A stretch of 64,000 nucleotides of DNA, taken from JBCBKP01 sp038521625 (GTDB lineage: Bacteria > Planctomycetota > Phycisphaerae > Phycisphaerales > UBA1924). Shown in pieces: positions 24,906 through 34,600 of the stretch. Both the position numbers and the translations under genes were made by a program. The stretch is from assembly GCA_038521625.1 (NCBI GenBank), contig JBCBKP010000008.1:30372-94371 (forward strand). The letters run 5' to 3'. The number at the start of each line of letters is the position of its first letter. Position 1 is the first letter of the stretch. The notes under the pieces are model-generated. The model was given only the letters and a program-made list of their open reading frames with translations, did no database searches and was not told where the DNA came from.

Positions 24906-26903
24906 TCAGCCGTGCTCGGTGCCGTACGCCTCGGACTTGGCCTCGGCGATGTCCTCTTCTTCCTTCTCCTCGCCCTGGATGAACGTCTCGCCCTTGTAGA
25001 ACGGCGCCCAGACGATGTAGATCAGGCTCGTGAGCAGCATCAGACCGCCGAAGAACCAGTAGTAGTTAGCGCCGTCGATCGGATTCGCGCCGGTCGCGTC
25101 CTCGATGAGCCCGACGCCGAAGTTGACGCCCGAGACGAAGAAGTTCCCGAGCGAGACGCCGAGGAAGTACACGCCCATGATCAGCGACTTCATCTTGCGC
25201 GGCGATTGGCTGTAGGCGAACTCGAGGCAGACGATCGAGACCATGATCTCCGCGGAAGTCAGGATCAGGTAGGCGAGGAACTGCCAGCCGATGCTGGGCA
25301 TCTCGTTCAGGTACTCATCGATGATCCGTTTCTCGTCGGCGCGGAACTTGCCGTTCTCTTTTTCGCCCCAGGTGAGCCGCGCGATCTTCACGGCGCTCGC
25401 CAGATCGGACACCGGCTGCGCCTCGGTCTCGCCCTCGGGTGTGATCGTGGTGGAGCCCAGAGCCGCGACTAGCTCGGCAAGCTGGGCCGGGCTCATCATC
25501 GAGGCGAGCGCCGTGTCGGGCACCTTGGCGGCAAGATCCGACAAAGACAGATCGCCCGCGCTGCCGCTATCGGGCAGCAGGTAACCGCGGTCTTCCTCCG
25601 AGACCTGCGCCCACATCGCTTCGTTGCTCGTGCCGAGCAGCCGGGTGGCTGGTGATACTTCCCACGCAGCGGAAGCATCGGCGGCGAGAATCGCACGAAT
25701 GAGCCTGGCGCGATCCGCCGCGCGTGCGTCTTCTTCGGCGTCCGCGTCTGGCGTCGCGCTGAGAAGCCCGTCTCCCATGTGCCGCACCGGGTTCGCGACG
25801 AACGGTTCCATCGCACTGATATCCGGCGCAAGATCGGTGTACATCCGCGAGCCGATCGCCGCCTGCTTCTGCTGGATCGGCTGCTCGACCAGCGCGCTGA
25901 CGAAGAAGCAGAACGAGGTCAGCACGAGACCGATGCCGATCTTCCGCAACGGCGTGACCTTGAAGAACTTACCCATCGCCGGATAGATCAGATAGGTGAA
26001 GATCGGGATGCCGATCAGGATCATCACCGGGTTCACGAACTGGATCTGGCTCGGCAGCCAGTTGACGCCCAGGAAGTTCCGATCGAGCTGATCGCCCTGG
26101 ATCACCCAGGCGCCGCCGGTCTGGTCAAAGATCGCCCAGAACATCGGCACGAACAGCAGGAATAGCGGCGAGAGGTTCTTGAGCGCCCGGATGCCCTCCG
26201 GGCTGAACGTCTCCCTCCTGAACCTGCTCCAGCCGGCCGGCGGGACGTGGATGAACTGGTGCCGCCCGAGCCAGAACACGAACGTCGCGATCCCCATCAG
26301 CACGCCCGGCAGGCCGAACGCGAGCCAGGGGCCGTAGCGATCAAGAAGCCACGGCGTGGCGAGCTGGCTCGCCGCGGCCCCGACGTTGATCGAGAAGTAG
26401 AACCAATTGAACACCTGCGTCATCAGGTGCTTGTTGCCCGTGCCGAATTGGTCGCCGACGTGGGCCGAGACGCACGGCTTGATCCCGCCGGCGCCGAGCG
26501 CGATCAGGAATAGGCCGGAATAGAGGAACGGCTCCATGTCCCACGCGCCGACGATCGGCCCGACGTCCATCAGCGCGAGCATCCCGTGCCCGAGGCAGTA
26601 CATCAGCGAAATGATCAGGATTGTCTTGTACTTGCCCCAGAAGATGTCGCTGATCAGCGCGCCGATCATCGGCGTGAAGTATGCCGCGGCGACGAAGAGG
26701 TGATAGACGCCCTTGGCGTCCTCGTCGCTGAGCGTGGCGTCCTGCCCCTGGGCATCGACCAGGTACTTGGTCATGAAGACCGTCAGAATCGCCCGCATGC
26801 CGTAGAAGCTGAAGCGCTCCGCCGCCTCGTTCCCGATGATGTAGGGCACACCACCGGGCATCCCGGTGACGGAGTGGTCGGGCGTCGTGCGATGCTGGCT
26901 CAT
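24906..26903 (-). CDS. POT/PTR-family proton-coupled peptide transporter with large internal insertion
   Basis: A 665-residue polytopic protein of the POT branch of the major facilitator superfamily. Its N-terminus carries the family motif ERFSFYGMRAIL, the ExxERFxYYG proton-site pattern. The second signature appears as FNWFYFSINVGAA. POT members import di- and tripeptides with protons. Ordinary bacterial members are about 450-520 residues. Here a polar segment of about 170 residues (roughly 350-520) is inserted between two C-terminal helices and contains short Asp/Ala-rich stretches. The ATG at 26903 fits. It may be regulated together with the divergent BtpA gene. Confidence 0.88.
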   Translation of the reverse strand: MSQHRTTPDHSVTGMPGGVPYIIGNEAAERFSFYGMRAILTVFMTKYLVDAQGQDATLSDEDAKGVYHLFVAAAYFTPMIGALISDIFWGKYKTILIISLMYCLGHGMLALMDVGPIVGAWDMEPFLYSGLFLIALGAGGIKPCVSAHVGDQFGTGNKHLMTQVFNWFYFSINVGAAASQLATPWLLDRYGPWLAFGLPGVLMGIATFVFWLGRHQFIHVPPAGWSRFRRETFSPEGIRALKNLSPLFLLFVPMFWAIFDQTGGAWVIQGDQLDRNFLGVNWLPSQIQFVNPVMILIGIPIFTYLIYPAMGKFFKVTPLRKIGIGLVLTSFCFFVSALVEQPIQQKQAAIGSRMYTDLAPDISAMEPFVANPVRHMGDGLLSATPDADAEEDARAADRARLIRAILAADASAAWEVSPATRLLGTSNEAMWAQVSEEDRGYLLPDSGSAGDLSLSDLAAKVPDTALASMMSPAQLAELVAALGSTTITPEGETEAQPVSDLASAVKIARLTWGEKENGKFRADEKRIIDEYLNEMPSIGWQFLAYLILTSAEIMVSIVCLEFAYSQSPRKMKSLIMGVYFLGVSLGNFFVSGVNFGVGLIEDATGANPIDGANYYWFFGGLMLLTSLIYIVWAPFYKGETFIQGEEKEEEDIAEAKSEAYGTEHG

Positions 26904-27062
26904 GCGTGGTCCCTAGGGCGGATCGCCGAATTGCGACACGGGGCCGCGACGCCGGCCACGGCGACGCGATCCAAGAACCTAAGGGCAATCAACCACTGGC
27001 ACAACCGCCGCCCCAACCAGTATCCTGAACCGGGCCAGGATGTGGCTCGAAGGGGTACCGAC

Positions 27063-27869
27063 ATGTCTGTTTCCTTCGCACCGCTCGCGCTCGATCGAGT
27101 CCTGATCGGCATGGTGCACGTCGGGGCGCTGCCCGGCTCGCCAAAGTCAGAGACGTCGCCCGAGCTCCTCGCAACCGCCGCGGCGCAGGAGGCAGAAGCT
27201 CTCGAGGACGCCGGCTTCGATGCCTGCATCATCGAGAACATGCACGACCGGCCGTACGTCCACGGCGACGCGCTCGGGCCCGAGATCATCGCCACGATGG
27301 CCCGCGTGGCGATCGAGGTGGCGACGGTCGCCACGATACCGTTCGGCGTCCAGATCCTCTCCGGCGGCAACCGGCACGCGATGGCCGTCGCCCACGCGAC
27401 GGGCGGCGAGTTCATCCGCGCCGAGAACTTCGTCTTCGCGCACATCGCCGACGAGGGGCTGCTCGCCGAGGCCGAGGCCGGCGCGCTGCTCCGCTATCGG
27501 TCGCAGATCAGCGCCGACATCGCCGTCTTCGCCGACATCAAGAAGAAGCACGCCTCCCACGCGATCACCGGCGACATCTCGATCGGCCAGGCCGCCGAGA
27601 CCGCCGCGTTCTTCGGCGCCGACGCGCTCGTCGTGACCGGGTCGTTCACCGGCGACCCCGCGTCGATCGACGACGTCCGCGCCGCGCGCGCCGCGTCGGG
27701 GCTCCCCGTCGTCGTCGGCAGCGGGACGACCGCGGTCTCCGTCGCCGACACGCTCGAGGTCGCCTCGGGCGTCATCGTCGGCTCTGACATCAAGCGAGAC
27801 GGCAAGTGGTTCAACCCGATCGACCCGGACCGCGCGGCGGCGTTCGTCCGCGCGGCCCGGGCCGGGTGA
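27063..27869 (+). CDS. BtpA-family TIM-barrel protein
   Basis: A 268-residue protein of the BtpA/SgcQ family. Motifs are GMVHVGALPGSP at the start, the central ENMHDRPY, FGVQILSGG, then DIKKKHASH and the phosphate-loop-like VVVGSGTT. In cyanobacteria BtpA is needed for photosystem I stability. Relatives in non-phototrophs sit with sugar or nucleoside genes, so a carbohydrate or nucleoside metabolic role is more likely here. The ATG has AAGGGG upstream, and TATCCT near 27019 may be its -10. No photosynthesis gene is nearby. Confidence 0.85.
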   Translation: MSVSFAPLALDRVLIGMVHVGALPGSPKSETSPELLATAAAQEAEALEDAGFDACIIENMHDRPYVHGDALGPEIIATMARVAIEVATVATIPFGVQILSGGNRHAMAVAHATGGEFIRAENFVFAHIADEGLLAEAEAGALLRYRSQISADIAVFADIKKKHASHAITGDISIGQAAETAAFFGADALVVTGSFTGDPASIDDVRAARAASGLPVVVGSGTTAVSVADTLEVASGVIVGSDIKRDGKWFNPIDPDRAAAFVRAARAG

Positions 27870-27889
27870 TTCTCTTCCTCGGGCTCGGC

Positions 27890-28861
27890 TCAGCCCGCCA
27901 GCACCAGCGCCCCGCCGTCCGCATCGAGCGAGGCCGGCTCGAGATCCACGGCGCCCCGGAAGACCTCGCGGTTGCCCGACGCGGTCTCGATGACGAGCAC
28001 GCCCCAGTCCTCAGGCAAACCGACGCGTGAGAGCGGGTCGTCGCGTCTGAGAGGAAGCGGACCGACTCTGAGCTCGACGTCGCCCCCGATCGCCAGCTCG
28101 GCCGTCGCGACAAGACGGAACAGACGCCCATGCTCGCCGGCCCGCTGCACGTCGTGCGACGAGACCGCTCCGGAGCCGGCGACGGAGACCGCCCGTCGCT
28201 GAGACCCGTGACCCGACCAGGCCGCGGCGAGCGCCACGATGGCGTCGCGATGACGCGAGAGACCGCCGGCGCCGCCCACCCCGCCGAACCGTCCGAGCAT
28301 CGCTTCGGGGATCACGCCGTCGCGCTCGGGCAGGGAGAGCCTCGCACGCACGATCGAGTCGCCCGCGTCGATCGCGCGAAGGCCCGCTTCTCCGATGAGC
28401 CCCCCGGTGAGGTCCGTCTCGGCATCGCCCGAGGGCGCATCGTCGGGCGATCGCTCGAGCCGGAGCGCGAGGCGATCGGCGATGATGACAGCGAGGTCCG
28501 CGGCGTTGCCGGTCCCGAGCCGCCCGGAGCGCAGCCGGTCGGCGGGGATCACCAACGCACGCCGCTGGACGAGCTCGCCGGCGATCGCCCGCGCGGGCAC
28601 CGTGAGGATGGAGCGCCCCTCGGCAACAGAGCCGCCCGGCCAGAGCGAGGGCGAACTGGCGGCGATCACGTCGTGCCCCTCGGCCCGCATCCGCGCCGCC
28701 AGCCGCTCGACACCCGACCCGTCGCCGGTTCCCGGCTGGGCCACGACGATGAGCCGCTCCGCCCGAGCCGCGGCGAGGCGCAGCCGGTCCGAGAGCGGCT
28801 CTTCTCCAAACCCCGCGGCATCGATCACCGCGGCACGATCCAAGTCGAGACTGGCAACCAT
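27890..28861 (-). CDS. Unrecognised protein, weakly like the homoserine dehydrogenase catalytic end
   Basis: A 323-residue soluble protein with no signal peptide, membrane helix or Cys cluster. The C-terminal stretch RLVATAELAIGGDVELRVGP ... DDPLSRVGLPEDWGVLVIET faintly recalls the end of the homoserine dehydrogenase catalytic domain. The N-terminus has no dinucleotide-binding GxGxxG, so I do not assign that function. The ATG at 28861 is supported by AGGAG seven bases upstream. A longer in-frame GTG start at 28996 is rejected because it would translate through a terminator hairpin at 28926-28946. It converges with the BtpA gene. Confidence 0.6.
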   Translation of the reverse strand: MVASLDLDRAAVIDAAGFGEEPLSDRLRLAAARAERLIVVAQPGTGDGSGVERLAARMRAEGHDVIAASSPSLWPGGSVAEGRSILTVPARAIAGELVQRRALVIPADRLRSGRLGTGNAADLAVIIADRLALRLERSPDDAPSGDAETDLTGGLIGEAGLRAIDAGDSIVRARLSLPERDGVIPEAMLGRFGGVGGAGGLSRHRDAIVALAAAWSGHGSQRRAVSVAGSGAVSSHDVQRAGEHGRLFRLVATAELAIGGDVELRVGPLPLRRDDPLSRVGLPEDWGVLVIETASGNREVFRGAVDLEPASLDADGGALVLAG

Positions 28862-28916
28862 GTTCTGCTCCTGCGTCGGCTTCGGTCTGCTGCGGGCTCT
28901 GGGAATCGGGGGCCGA

Positions 28917-28946
28917 AACAAACAAGGCCACCGGTTTCCGGTGGCC
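28917..28946 (-). terminator. Rho-independent terminator of the 34-codon mini-gene
   Basis: On the minus strand a perfect nine-base-pair stem, GGCCACCGG (28946-28938) and CCGGTGGCC (28934-28926), with an AAA loop, is followed by TTGTTTGTTT. It lies 30 bases after the mini-gene stop and about 65 bases before the start of the next minus-strand gene, so it could also act as an attenuator for that gene. Confidence 0.6.
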
Positions 28947-28976
28947 CTCGTCGATCCGTCAGTACTTTGCTTGGGT

Positions 28977-29081
28977 CTATCCGACCTGCTCAGCACTCTC
29001 CGGCGGGGCCACCGCGTTCGTCTGCATGACGCAAACGCGCGTGATAAGGCACCACTGGACTTTCGTGTGCTGAGAGGTCAT
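28977..29081 (-). CDS. Putative 34-residue small protein or leader peptide
   Basis: An ATG-started frame of 34 codons plus stop, preceded by GGAG at five-base spacing, with a possible promoter 30-60 bases upstream and a T-rich hairpin terminator downstream. The sequence starts MTSQHTKVQWC and ends ESAEQVG; it has two Cys and no membrane helix. It shows no strong run of one amino acid, so a classical attenuation leader is not obvious. It could be a free-standing small protein or a leader controlling the unknown gene downstream. I recognise no family. Confidence 0.4.
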   Translation of the reverse strand: MTSQHTKVQWCLITRVCVMQTNAVAPPESAEQVG

Positions 29082-29117
29082 CGTGACTCCGTACGGCGGG
29101 ACCGCCCGCCGGGTTCA

Positions 29118-29145
29118 ACGATAGGGATATCGAGATTCCGATCAA
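29118..29145 (-). promoter_or_regulatory. Candidate sigma-70-type promoter of the mini-gene
   Basis: On the minus strand TTGATC (29145-29140) and TATCGT (29123-29118) are spaced by 16 bases, each matching four of six consensus bases. A start near 29111 would give a 30-base leader for the mini-gene. Confidence 0.4.
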
Positions 29146-29223
29146 GACTGTTGCAGAAGTTCCCAAGATAAACGCGATCTGGGGATGGCTCGCCCCGTTT
29201 CCGGGCGAGCGCAGGGGAATCAC

Positions 29224-31653
29224 ATGCGATCGCTCTCACTCGCCACCGCCCTCGCACTCACGACCGCCATCGCCCCCGCCCAGGAGGCCGGCCTCGACGT
29301 TCGCCTCGAGCGGCTCGCCGAAGAGATCGAGCGCAAACGGGTCGAGCAGAACATCCCAGCGGTCTCGGTCTCGATCGTCCACGACGGCGAGATCGTCTTC
29401 GCCCGCGGCTTCGGGACCGCCGACCTCGAGGAGGCCACGCCCGCCTCGGCCGACACGGTCTACTCGATCGGCTCGACGACCAAGACGTTCACCTCGCTAC
29501 TGGTGGGCATGCTGCAGGAAGAACGACGGATCGGGTTCGACGACCTCGTCTCCCAGCACGTCCCCGAGTTCGAGCTCTTCGATAGCGAGGCCGACCGCCG
29601 CGTGACGATCCGCGACCTGCTCAGCCACCGGACCGGCCTGCCGCGGCTGACGATGCTCTGGGCCGGGAACCGCGTCGACCTCGCGACGATGCTCGGCGCC
29701 GTGTCCCGGGCCGAGCCGCTCGAGCCGTTCGGCGAGGCCTGGCAGTACAACAACGTGATGTACGCGATGGCCGGCATCGCCTCGGCCAACGCCGCCGGGC
29801 GGAACTGGGAGGCGCTGGTCTATGAGCGCCTCGCCGAGCCGCTCGGGATGACCTCACTCAGCTTCGGCCCGAGCGGGCTGATCCGCGACTCCGCGTCCGC
29901 GACCGGCTACCGGTGGGACGAGGAAGAGGACGACTGGGACACGCTCGTCCCGCGAGAGACCTATCTGGTCGCGCCGGCCGGCGCGATCAACGCCAGCGTG
30001 CTCGACATGGCGACCTACGCCTCGCTCTACCTGGGCGGCGGCGTCTACGAGGGCACGCGGTACGTCGAGCCGCGGACGCTCGACGAGATCTGGGAGGAGC
30101 AGATGGAGATCACGCCGGGCCAGGGCTACGGGCTCGGCTGGTTCCTCAACGAGCACCGCGGGCGCCGGGCGGTCAACCACGGGGGCAACATCGACGGGTT
30201 CGCGTCGGCGTTCGGCATGCTGCCCGACGACGACATCGGCGTCTCGGCGCTCATGAACGTCACCGCGGCCCCGCTGCAGAGCGAGATCCTCGCGATGGCT
30301 TACGACGCCGTGCTCGGGATCGAGACCTCGGCCGGCGACCCGGCGGCGCTCGAGCGGTTCGCCGGCAGGTACTACTTCGCGCCCTTCGAGGCGTGGTTCA
30401 CCGTCGCCTCGAGCGAAGACGGCTTCACCATCGACGTCCCCGGGCAGACGAACTACGAGCTCGTCTCGCGCGAGGGCGACGGCCCCTACGCCTTCGAGTT
30501 CTCGATCTCGGCCGACATCACGCTCGACTTCGTCGAGGCCCCGGACGGCACCGTCGTCGGCCTGACCTTCACGCAGGGCGGCGTCACGAGCGAGCTGCCC
30601 AAGGAAGACCTCGAGGACGCCTTCAGGGACGCCATGGATTCCGGCGAGCCCGTGACCGGCGAGGCGTTGCGGCTCCGCCAGGGAACGTTCTACTTCGGGG
30701 AGCAGGACATCGACATCGAGGTGCTGCTGAACGAGAACGAGCGGCTCGCGCTCGATGTCCCGGGGCAGACCGTCTACGAGCTCAAGTGGCCCGACGCCAA
30801 CGGCTACTGGCAGTTCTCGCTCACCGACCAGATCCGGGTCCGCTTCCTCGAGAGCGACGACGGCACAGTGGACTCGATCGAGATGCACCAGGGCGGCCAG
30901 GTTTTCTTGCTCGAGCGGACCAGCGGTCCGCCGGCCAGAGAAGACGGCGAGCCGGCCGACATCGCGAGCCAGCCGGAATCACGGCTCCTTCCCTCGCTCG
31001 AGGAGGTCCTGGGCGACACGCCCGGCGCCTTCTCGCTCCCCTCGGGCACGCGGGCGATCAGGCTCACCGGCCGGATCCAGATGATCAACCAGGGCGTCGA
31101 AGGCGACGTCACGCTCGTCGTCGCCGGGCCCGAGCGGTACGTGTCGACGACCTCGTTCGGCCCGTTCGGGACCGACTCGCGAGCGCTCGACGTCGGCCGC
31201 GCGGTCGTCCGTTCGAGCTTCGAGCCGGACAGCGCACCCCAGGGCGTCGACCGCGACTTCCTCGCGCTCGCCAATCCGCTGCTCTACTTCGCCGACCCGC
31301 GCTTTATCCTCGCCGACGTCGAGGTCGCCGACGTCCGGACGATCGACGGCGAGCAGCACGTCGTGGTCTCCGGCACGCGCGGCGAGGCGGACCCGATCCG
31401 CCTGATCTACGAGCCCCAGAACTTCCAGCTCCGCCGCGTCGAGTCGGTGATCTACAACAGGACCGTCGGTGTCCGGCTCAACACGACCACCCGCCTCAGC
31501 GACTTCCGCGATTTCCGCGGTCTCTCGATCCCGCACCGCATCGAGTCGGCCAACCCCGCCGCGGGCCGTTCGGTCCTCGCGATCGAATCGGTCGAGTTCA
31601 TCCCGGCGAGCGCGAGCGACCCGTTCGCCGCGGTCGTCTGGATCGCGGACTGA
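29224..31653 (+). CDS. Secreted serine hydrolase (class C beta-lactamase fold) with duplicated C-terminal domain
   Basis: An 809-residue protein: signal peptide (ATALALTTAIAPAQ), then a penicillin-binding/beta-lactamase class C domain to about residue 370. Its catalytic motifs are intact: S84-T-T-K87, Y175-N-N177 and H319-G-G321. Two similar beta-rich modules follow at about 378-460 and 481-566. Both contain the phrase DVPGQTxYEL, followed by DGTV, and resemble lipocalin-like C-terminal domains of Pab87-type peptidases. The last 240 residues form a third unit seen in outer-membrane lipoprotein-sorting-like proteins. It likely hydrolyses a peptide or ester in the periplasm, with no evidence for antibiotic resistance. 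A GGGG motif precedes the ATG. Confidence 0.85.
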   Translation: MRSLSLATALALTTAIAPAQEAGLDVRLERLAEEIERKRVEQNIPAVSVSIVHDGEIVFARGFGTADLEEATPASADTVYSIGSTTKTFTSLLVGMLQEERRIGFDDLVSQHVPEFELFDSEADRRVTIRDLLSHRTGLPRLTMLWAGNRVDLATMLGAVSRAEPLEPFGEAWQYNNVMYAMAGIASANAAGRNWEALVYERLAEPLGMTSLSFGPSGLIRDSASATGYRWDEEEDDWDTLVPRETYLVAPAGAINASVLDMATYASLYLGGGVYEGTRYVEPRTLDEIWEEQMEITPGQGYGLGWFLNEHRGRRAVNHGGNIDGFASAFGMLPDDDIGVSALMNVTAAPLQSEILAMAYDAVLGIETSAGDPAALERFAGRYYFAPFEAWFTVASSEDGFTIDVPGQTNYELVSREGDGPYAFEFSISADITLDFVEAPDGTVVGLTFTQGGVTSELPKEDLEDAFRDAMDSGEPVTGEALRLRQGTFYFGEQDIDIEVLLNENERLALDVPGQTVYELKWPDANGYWQFSLTDQIRVRFLESDDGTVDSIEMHQGGQVFLLERTSGPPAREDGEPADIASQPESRLLPSLEEVLGDTPGAFSLPSGTRAIRLTGRIQMINQGVEGDVTLVVAGPERYVSTTSFGPFGTDSRALDVGRAVVRSSFEPDSAPQGVDRDFLALANPLLYFADPRFILADVEVADVRTIDGEQHVVVSGTRGEADPIRLIYEPQNFQLRRVESVIYNRTVGVRLNTTTRLSDFRDFRGLSIPHRIESANPAAGRSVLAIESVEFIPASASDPFAAVVWIAD

Positions 31654-31668
31654 GCCGACGGGAGCGCT

Positions 31669-31674
31669 TATCGT
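31669..31674 (+). promoter_or_regulatory. -10-like TATCGT, leaderless promoter of hrpA
   Basis: TATCGT is separated by six bases (CCCCGC) from the GTG at 31681. Confidence 0.42.
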
Positions 31675-31680
31675 CCCCGC

Positions 31681-34600
31681 GTGCCGACCCGCACGCCGCC
31701 CGATGTCCGACGGCTGATCCGCCGACTCGATGCCTGCACGCTCGCGGACGCGCGGCGGCTCCGTCGCCGGCTGCGCGGCCTGGACAAGCCGGGCCGGCGC
31801 ACCGAGGGCCGGCGTCGCGAAGAGCTCGTCGCGCAGATCGGTGACCAGATCGCCGCCTCGGGCGAGCTCGTCGAGAAACGCCGGGCGGCCATCCCGAAGA
31901 TCGCCTACCCCGAGGAGCTCCCGGTCAGCGGCAAGCGCGGCGAGATCGCCGAGGCCATCGACCGCGGCCAGGTGACGGTGATCTGCGGCGAGACCGGATC
32001 CGGCAAGACGACGCAGCTCCCGAAGATCTGCCTCGAGCTCGGGCGGGGCGTGCGCGGCATGATCGGCCACACACAGCCGCGGCGCATCGCCGCGCGCTCG
32101 GTCGCGGACCGGATCGCCGAGGAGCTCGGTGTCGCGACCGGCGGCGTCGTCGGCTACAAGGTCCGCTTCGGTGATCAGACCCGAGAGGACACGCTCGTCA
32201 AGCTGATGACCGACGGCGTGCTGCTGGCGGAGATCCCGCGGGACCGCCTGCTCGACGCCTACGACACGATCATCATCGACGAGGCGCACGAGCGCAGCCT
32301 CAACATCGATTTCCTGCTCGGGTATCTGCGGTCGGTCCTGCACAAGCGGCCCGACCTGAAGGTCATCATCACGTCCGCCACGATCGACCCCGAGCGGTTC
32401 GCCGAGCACTTCGCCGAGGACGGGTCGCCAGCGCCGATCGTCGAGGTCTCGGGCCGGACCTACCCGGTCGAGCTGCGATACAGAGCGCTCGGAACCGGCG
32501 AGGGTGAGTCGGCCCAGCGCGGTGAAGCGGATCCCATCGGCGGCGTGCTCGACGCCATGGCCGAGATCGATCTCGAGCCCCCGAGCCACGGCCAGCCTTC
32601 CGACGTGCTCGTGTTCATGCCGGGTGAGCGCGAGATCCGCGAGACCGCGAACGCCCTGCGCCGCCGCTACGAGCGGGAGCGTTCGCACGCGAACGTCGAG
32701 ATCCTGCCTCTCTACGCCCGCCTCTCCGTCGAGGAGCAGAAGCGTGTCTTCCGGCCGCACCCCGGCCGACGGATCGTGATCGCAACCAACGTCGCCGAGA
32801 CCTCGCTCACCGTCCCGGGGATCCGATACGTCATCGACCCCGGCAACGCCCGCATCAGCCGGTATTCCGCCCGCACCAAGGTCCAGGGCCTGCCGACCGA
32901 GGCCATCAGCCGCGCCTCGGCCGACCAGCGCAAGGGCCGCTGCGGGCGCGTCGGGCCCGGCGTGTGCTACCGCCTCTACTCCGAGGCCGACTTCGACGGG
33001 CGCGAACGGTTCACGACGCCCGAGATCCTGCGGACGAACCTCGCGAGCGTCGTCCTGCAGATGGCGGCCCTCGGGCTCGGCGCTCCGGAGCACTTCCCGT
33101 TCGTCGAACCGCCCGACTACCGCCTGATCCGGGACGGCTACGAGACGCTCCGCGAGCTCGGCGCGGTCGACGCCGACCACCGGCTGACCGAGCTCGGCGG
33201 GCGCCTCGCCAGACTCCCGATCGACCCGCGGATCGGCCGCATGATCCTCGCCGCCACCGACGAGGGCGCGCTTTCCGAGGTGATCATCATCGCGGCGGCG
33301 CTCGCGAGCCAGGACCCGCGCGACCGCCCGCAGGAGAAGCAGGACGAGGCGGACCGGGCCCACGAGAAGTTCGCGGTCGAGGGCAGCGACTTCCTGAGCT
33401 TCCTCGAGATCTGGCACTTCTACCACGACAGCATCCGCCCGCTCACGCGGAGGCAGCGCGTCCTCGCGTGCCGCGAGAACTTTCTCAGCGAGCGGCGGCT
33501 GCGCGAGTGGGCCGACGTGGTGGGGCAGCTCCGATCGCTCTGCGCCGAGCTCAAGATGCGCCCGAACAGCGAGCCCGCCGAGGCCGGCGCCATCCACCGC
33601 TCGCTGCTGACCGGCCTCCTGACGAGCATCGGCCGCCGGGACGAGGGCCACGAGTACGCCGGCCCGCGGAGCCTGAAGTTCCACATCCACCCCGGCAGCT
33701 CGCAGTTCCGCGAGAAGCCGGCCTGGCTGATGTCCGCGGAACTCGTCCGCACGACGAGGCTCTACGCCCGGACCGTCGCGGCGATCCAGCCCGAGTGGGT
33801 CGAACGCCTCGGCGGCCACCTGCTCAAGCGGACCTACAGCAACCCGCGCTGGGAGACCAAGTCGCAGCGCGTCGTCGCCGACGAGAAGGTAACGATGCTC
33901 GGCCTGGAGATCATCCCCAAACGCAAGGTCGGCTACGGGCCGATCGACGCCGCCGCGAGCCGCGAGCTGTTCATCCACCACGCGCTGGTCGGCGACGAGT
34001 ACAAGTCGGACGCCGAGTGCCTCGAGCACAACCGGCGCCTGATCGACCAGGTCGGACGCCTCGAGGACAAGGCCCGACGGCGCGATCTGCTCGCCGAGCA
34101 CTCGGCGATGTTCCGCTTCTTCGACGAGCGGCTGCCGCCCGACGTCTGGAGCGGGCGGAGTTTCGAGCGCTGGCGAGCACGGGCCGAGGCCGGCGATCCC
34201 AAGCTGCTGTTCATGACGCTCGACGACGTGCTCGCCGGCGAACCCGGCGTGATCGAGACCGACGAGTTCCCCGACGACGTCGAGATCGGCGGCCGACGCG
34301 TCGCCGTGGAGTACCGCTTCGATCCCGGCGAGGCGCACGACGGCGCCACGGTCGACGTCCCCGTCGAGGCGCTGACCCAGCTCACGCCGGCGGACACCGA
34401 CCGGCTCGTGCCCGGCCTGCTGGCCGAGCGCGTCGAGGCGCTGATGCGCACGATGCCGAAAGGGTTCCGCCGGCACTTCGACATCGCGCCGCTCGCCAAG
34501 GAGCTCGCGCCCTCGCTCGCCGGCGACCCGCGCCCGCTCGACCGCTCGCTCGCCGAAGCGCTCGCCCGCCGCGCCGGGGTGCCCATCGGCGAGGACGACT

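Noticed and set aside
27063..27869. Photosystem-related role for the BtpA-family gene
   Set aside because: No photosynthesis genes are near and the family is common in non-phototrophs.
28862..28996. N-terminal extension of the unknown minus-strand gene to a GTG at 28996
   Set aside because: It would translate through a perfect nine-pair hairpin with T-rich tail, and the ATG at 28861 has a good AGGAG site.
29224..31653. Antibiotic-resistance beta-lactamase
   Set aside because: The SxxK/YxN/HGG set is shared by esterases and D-peptidases; large C-terminal modules and lack of mobile context do not fit a resistance gene.
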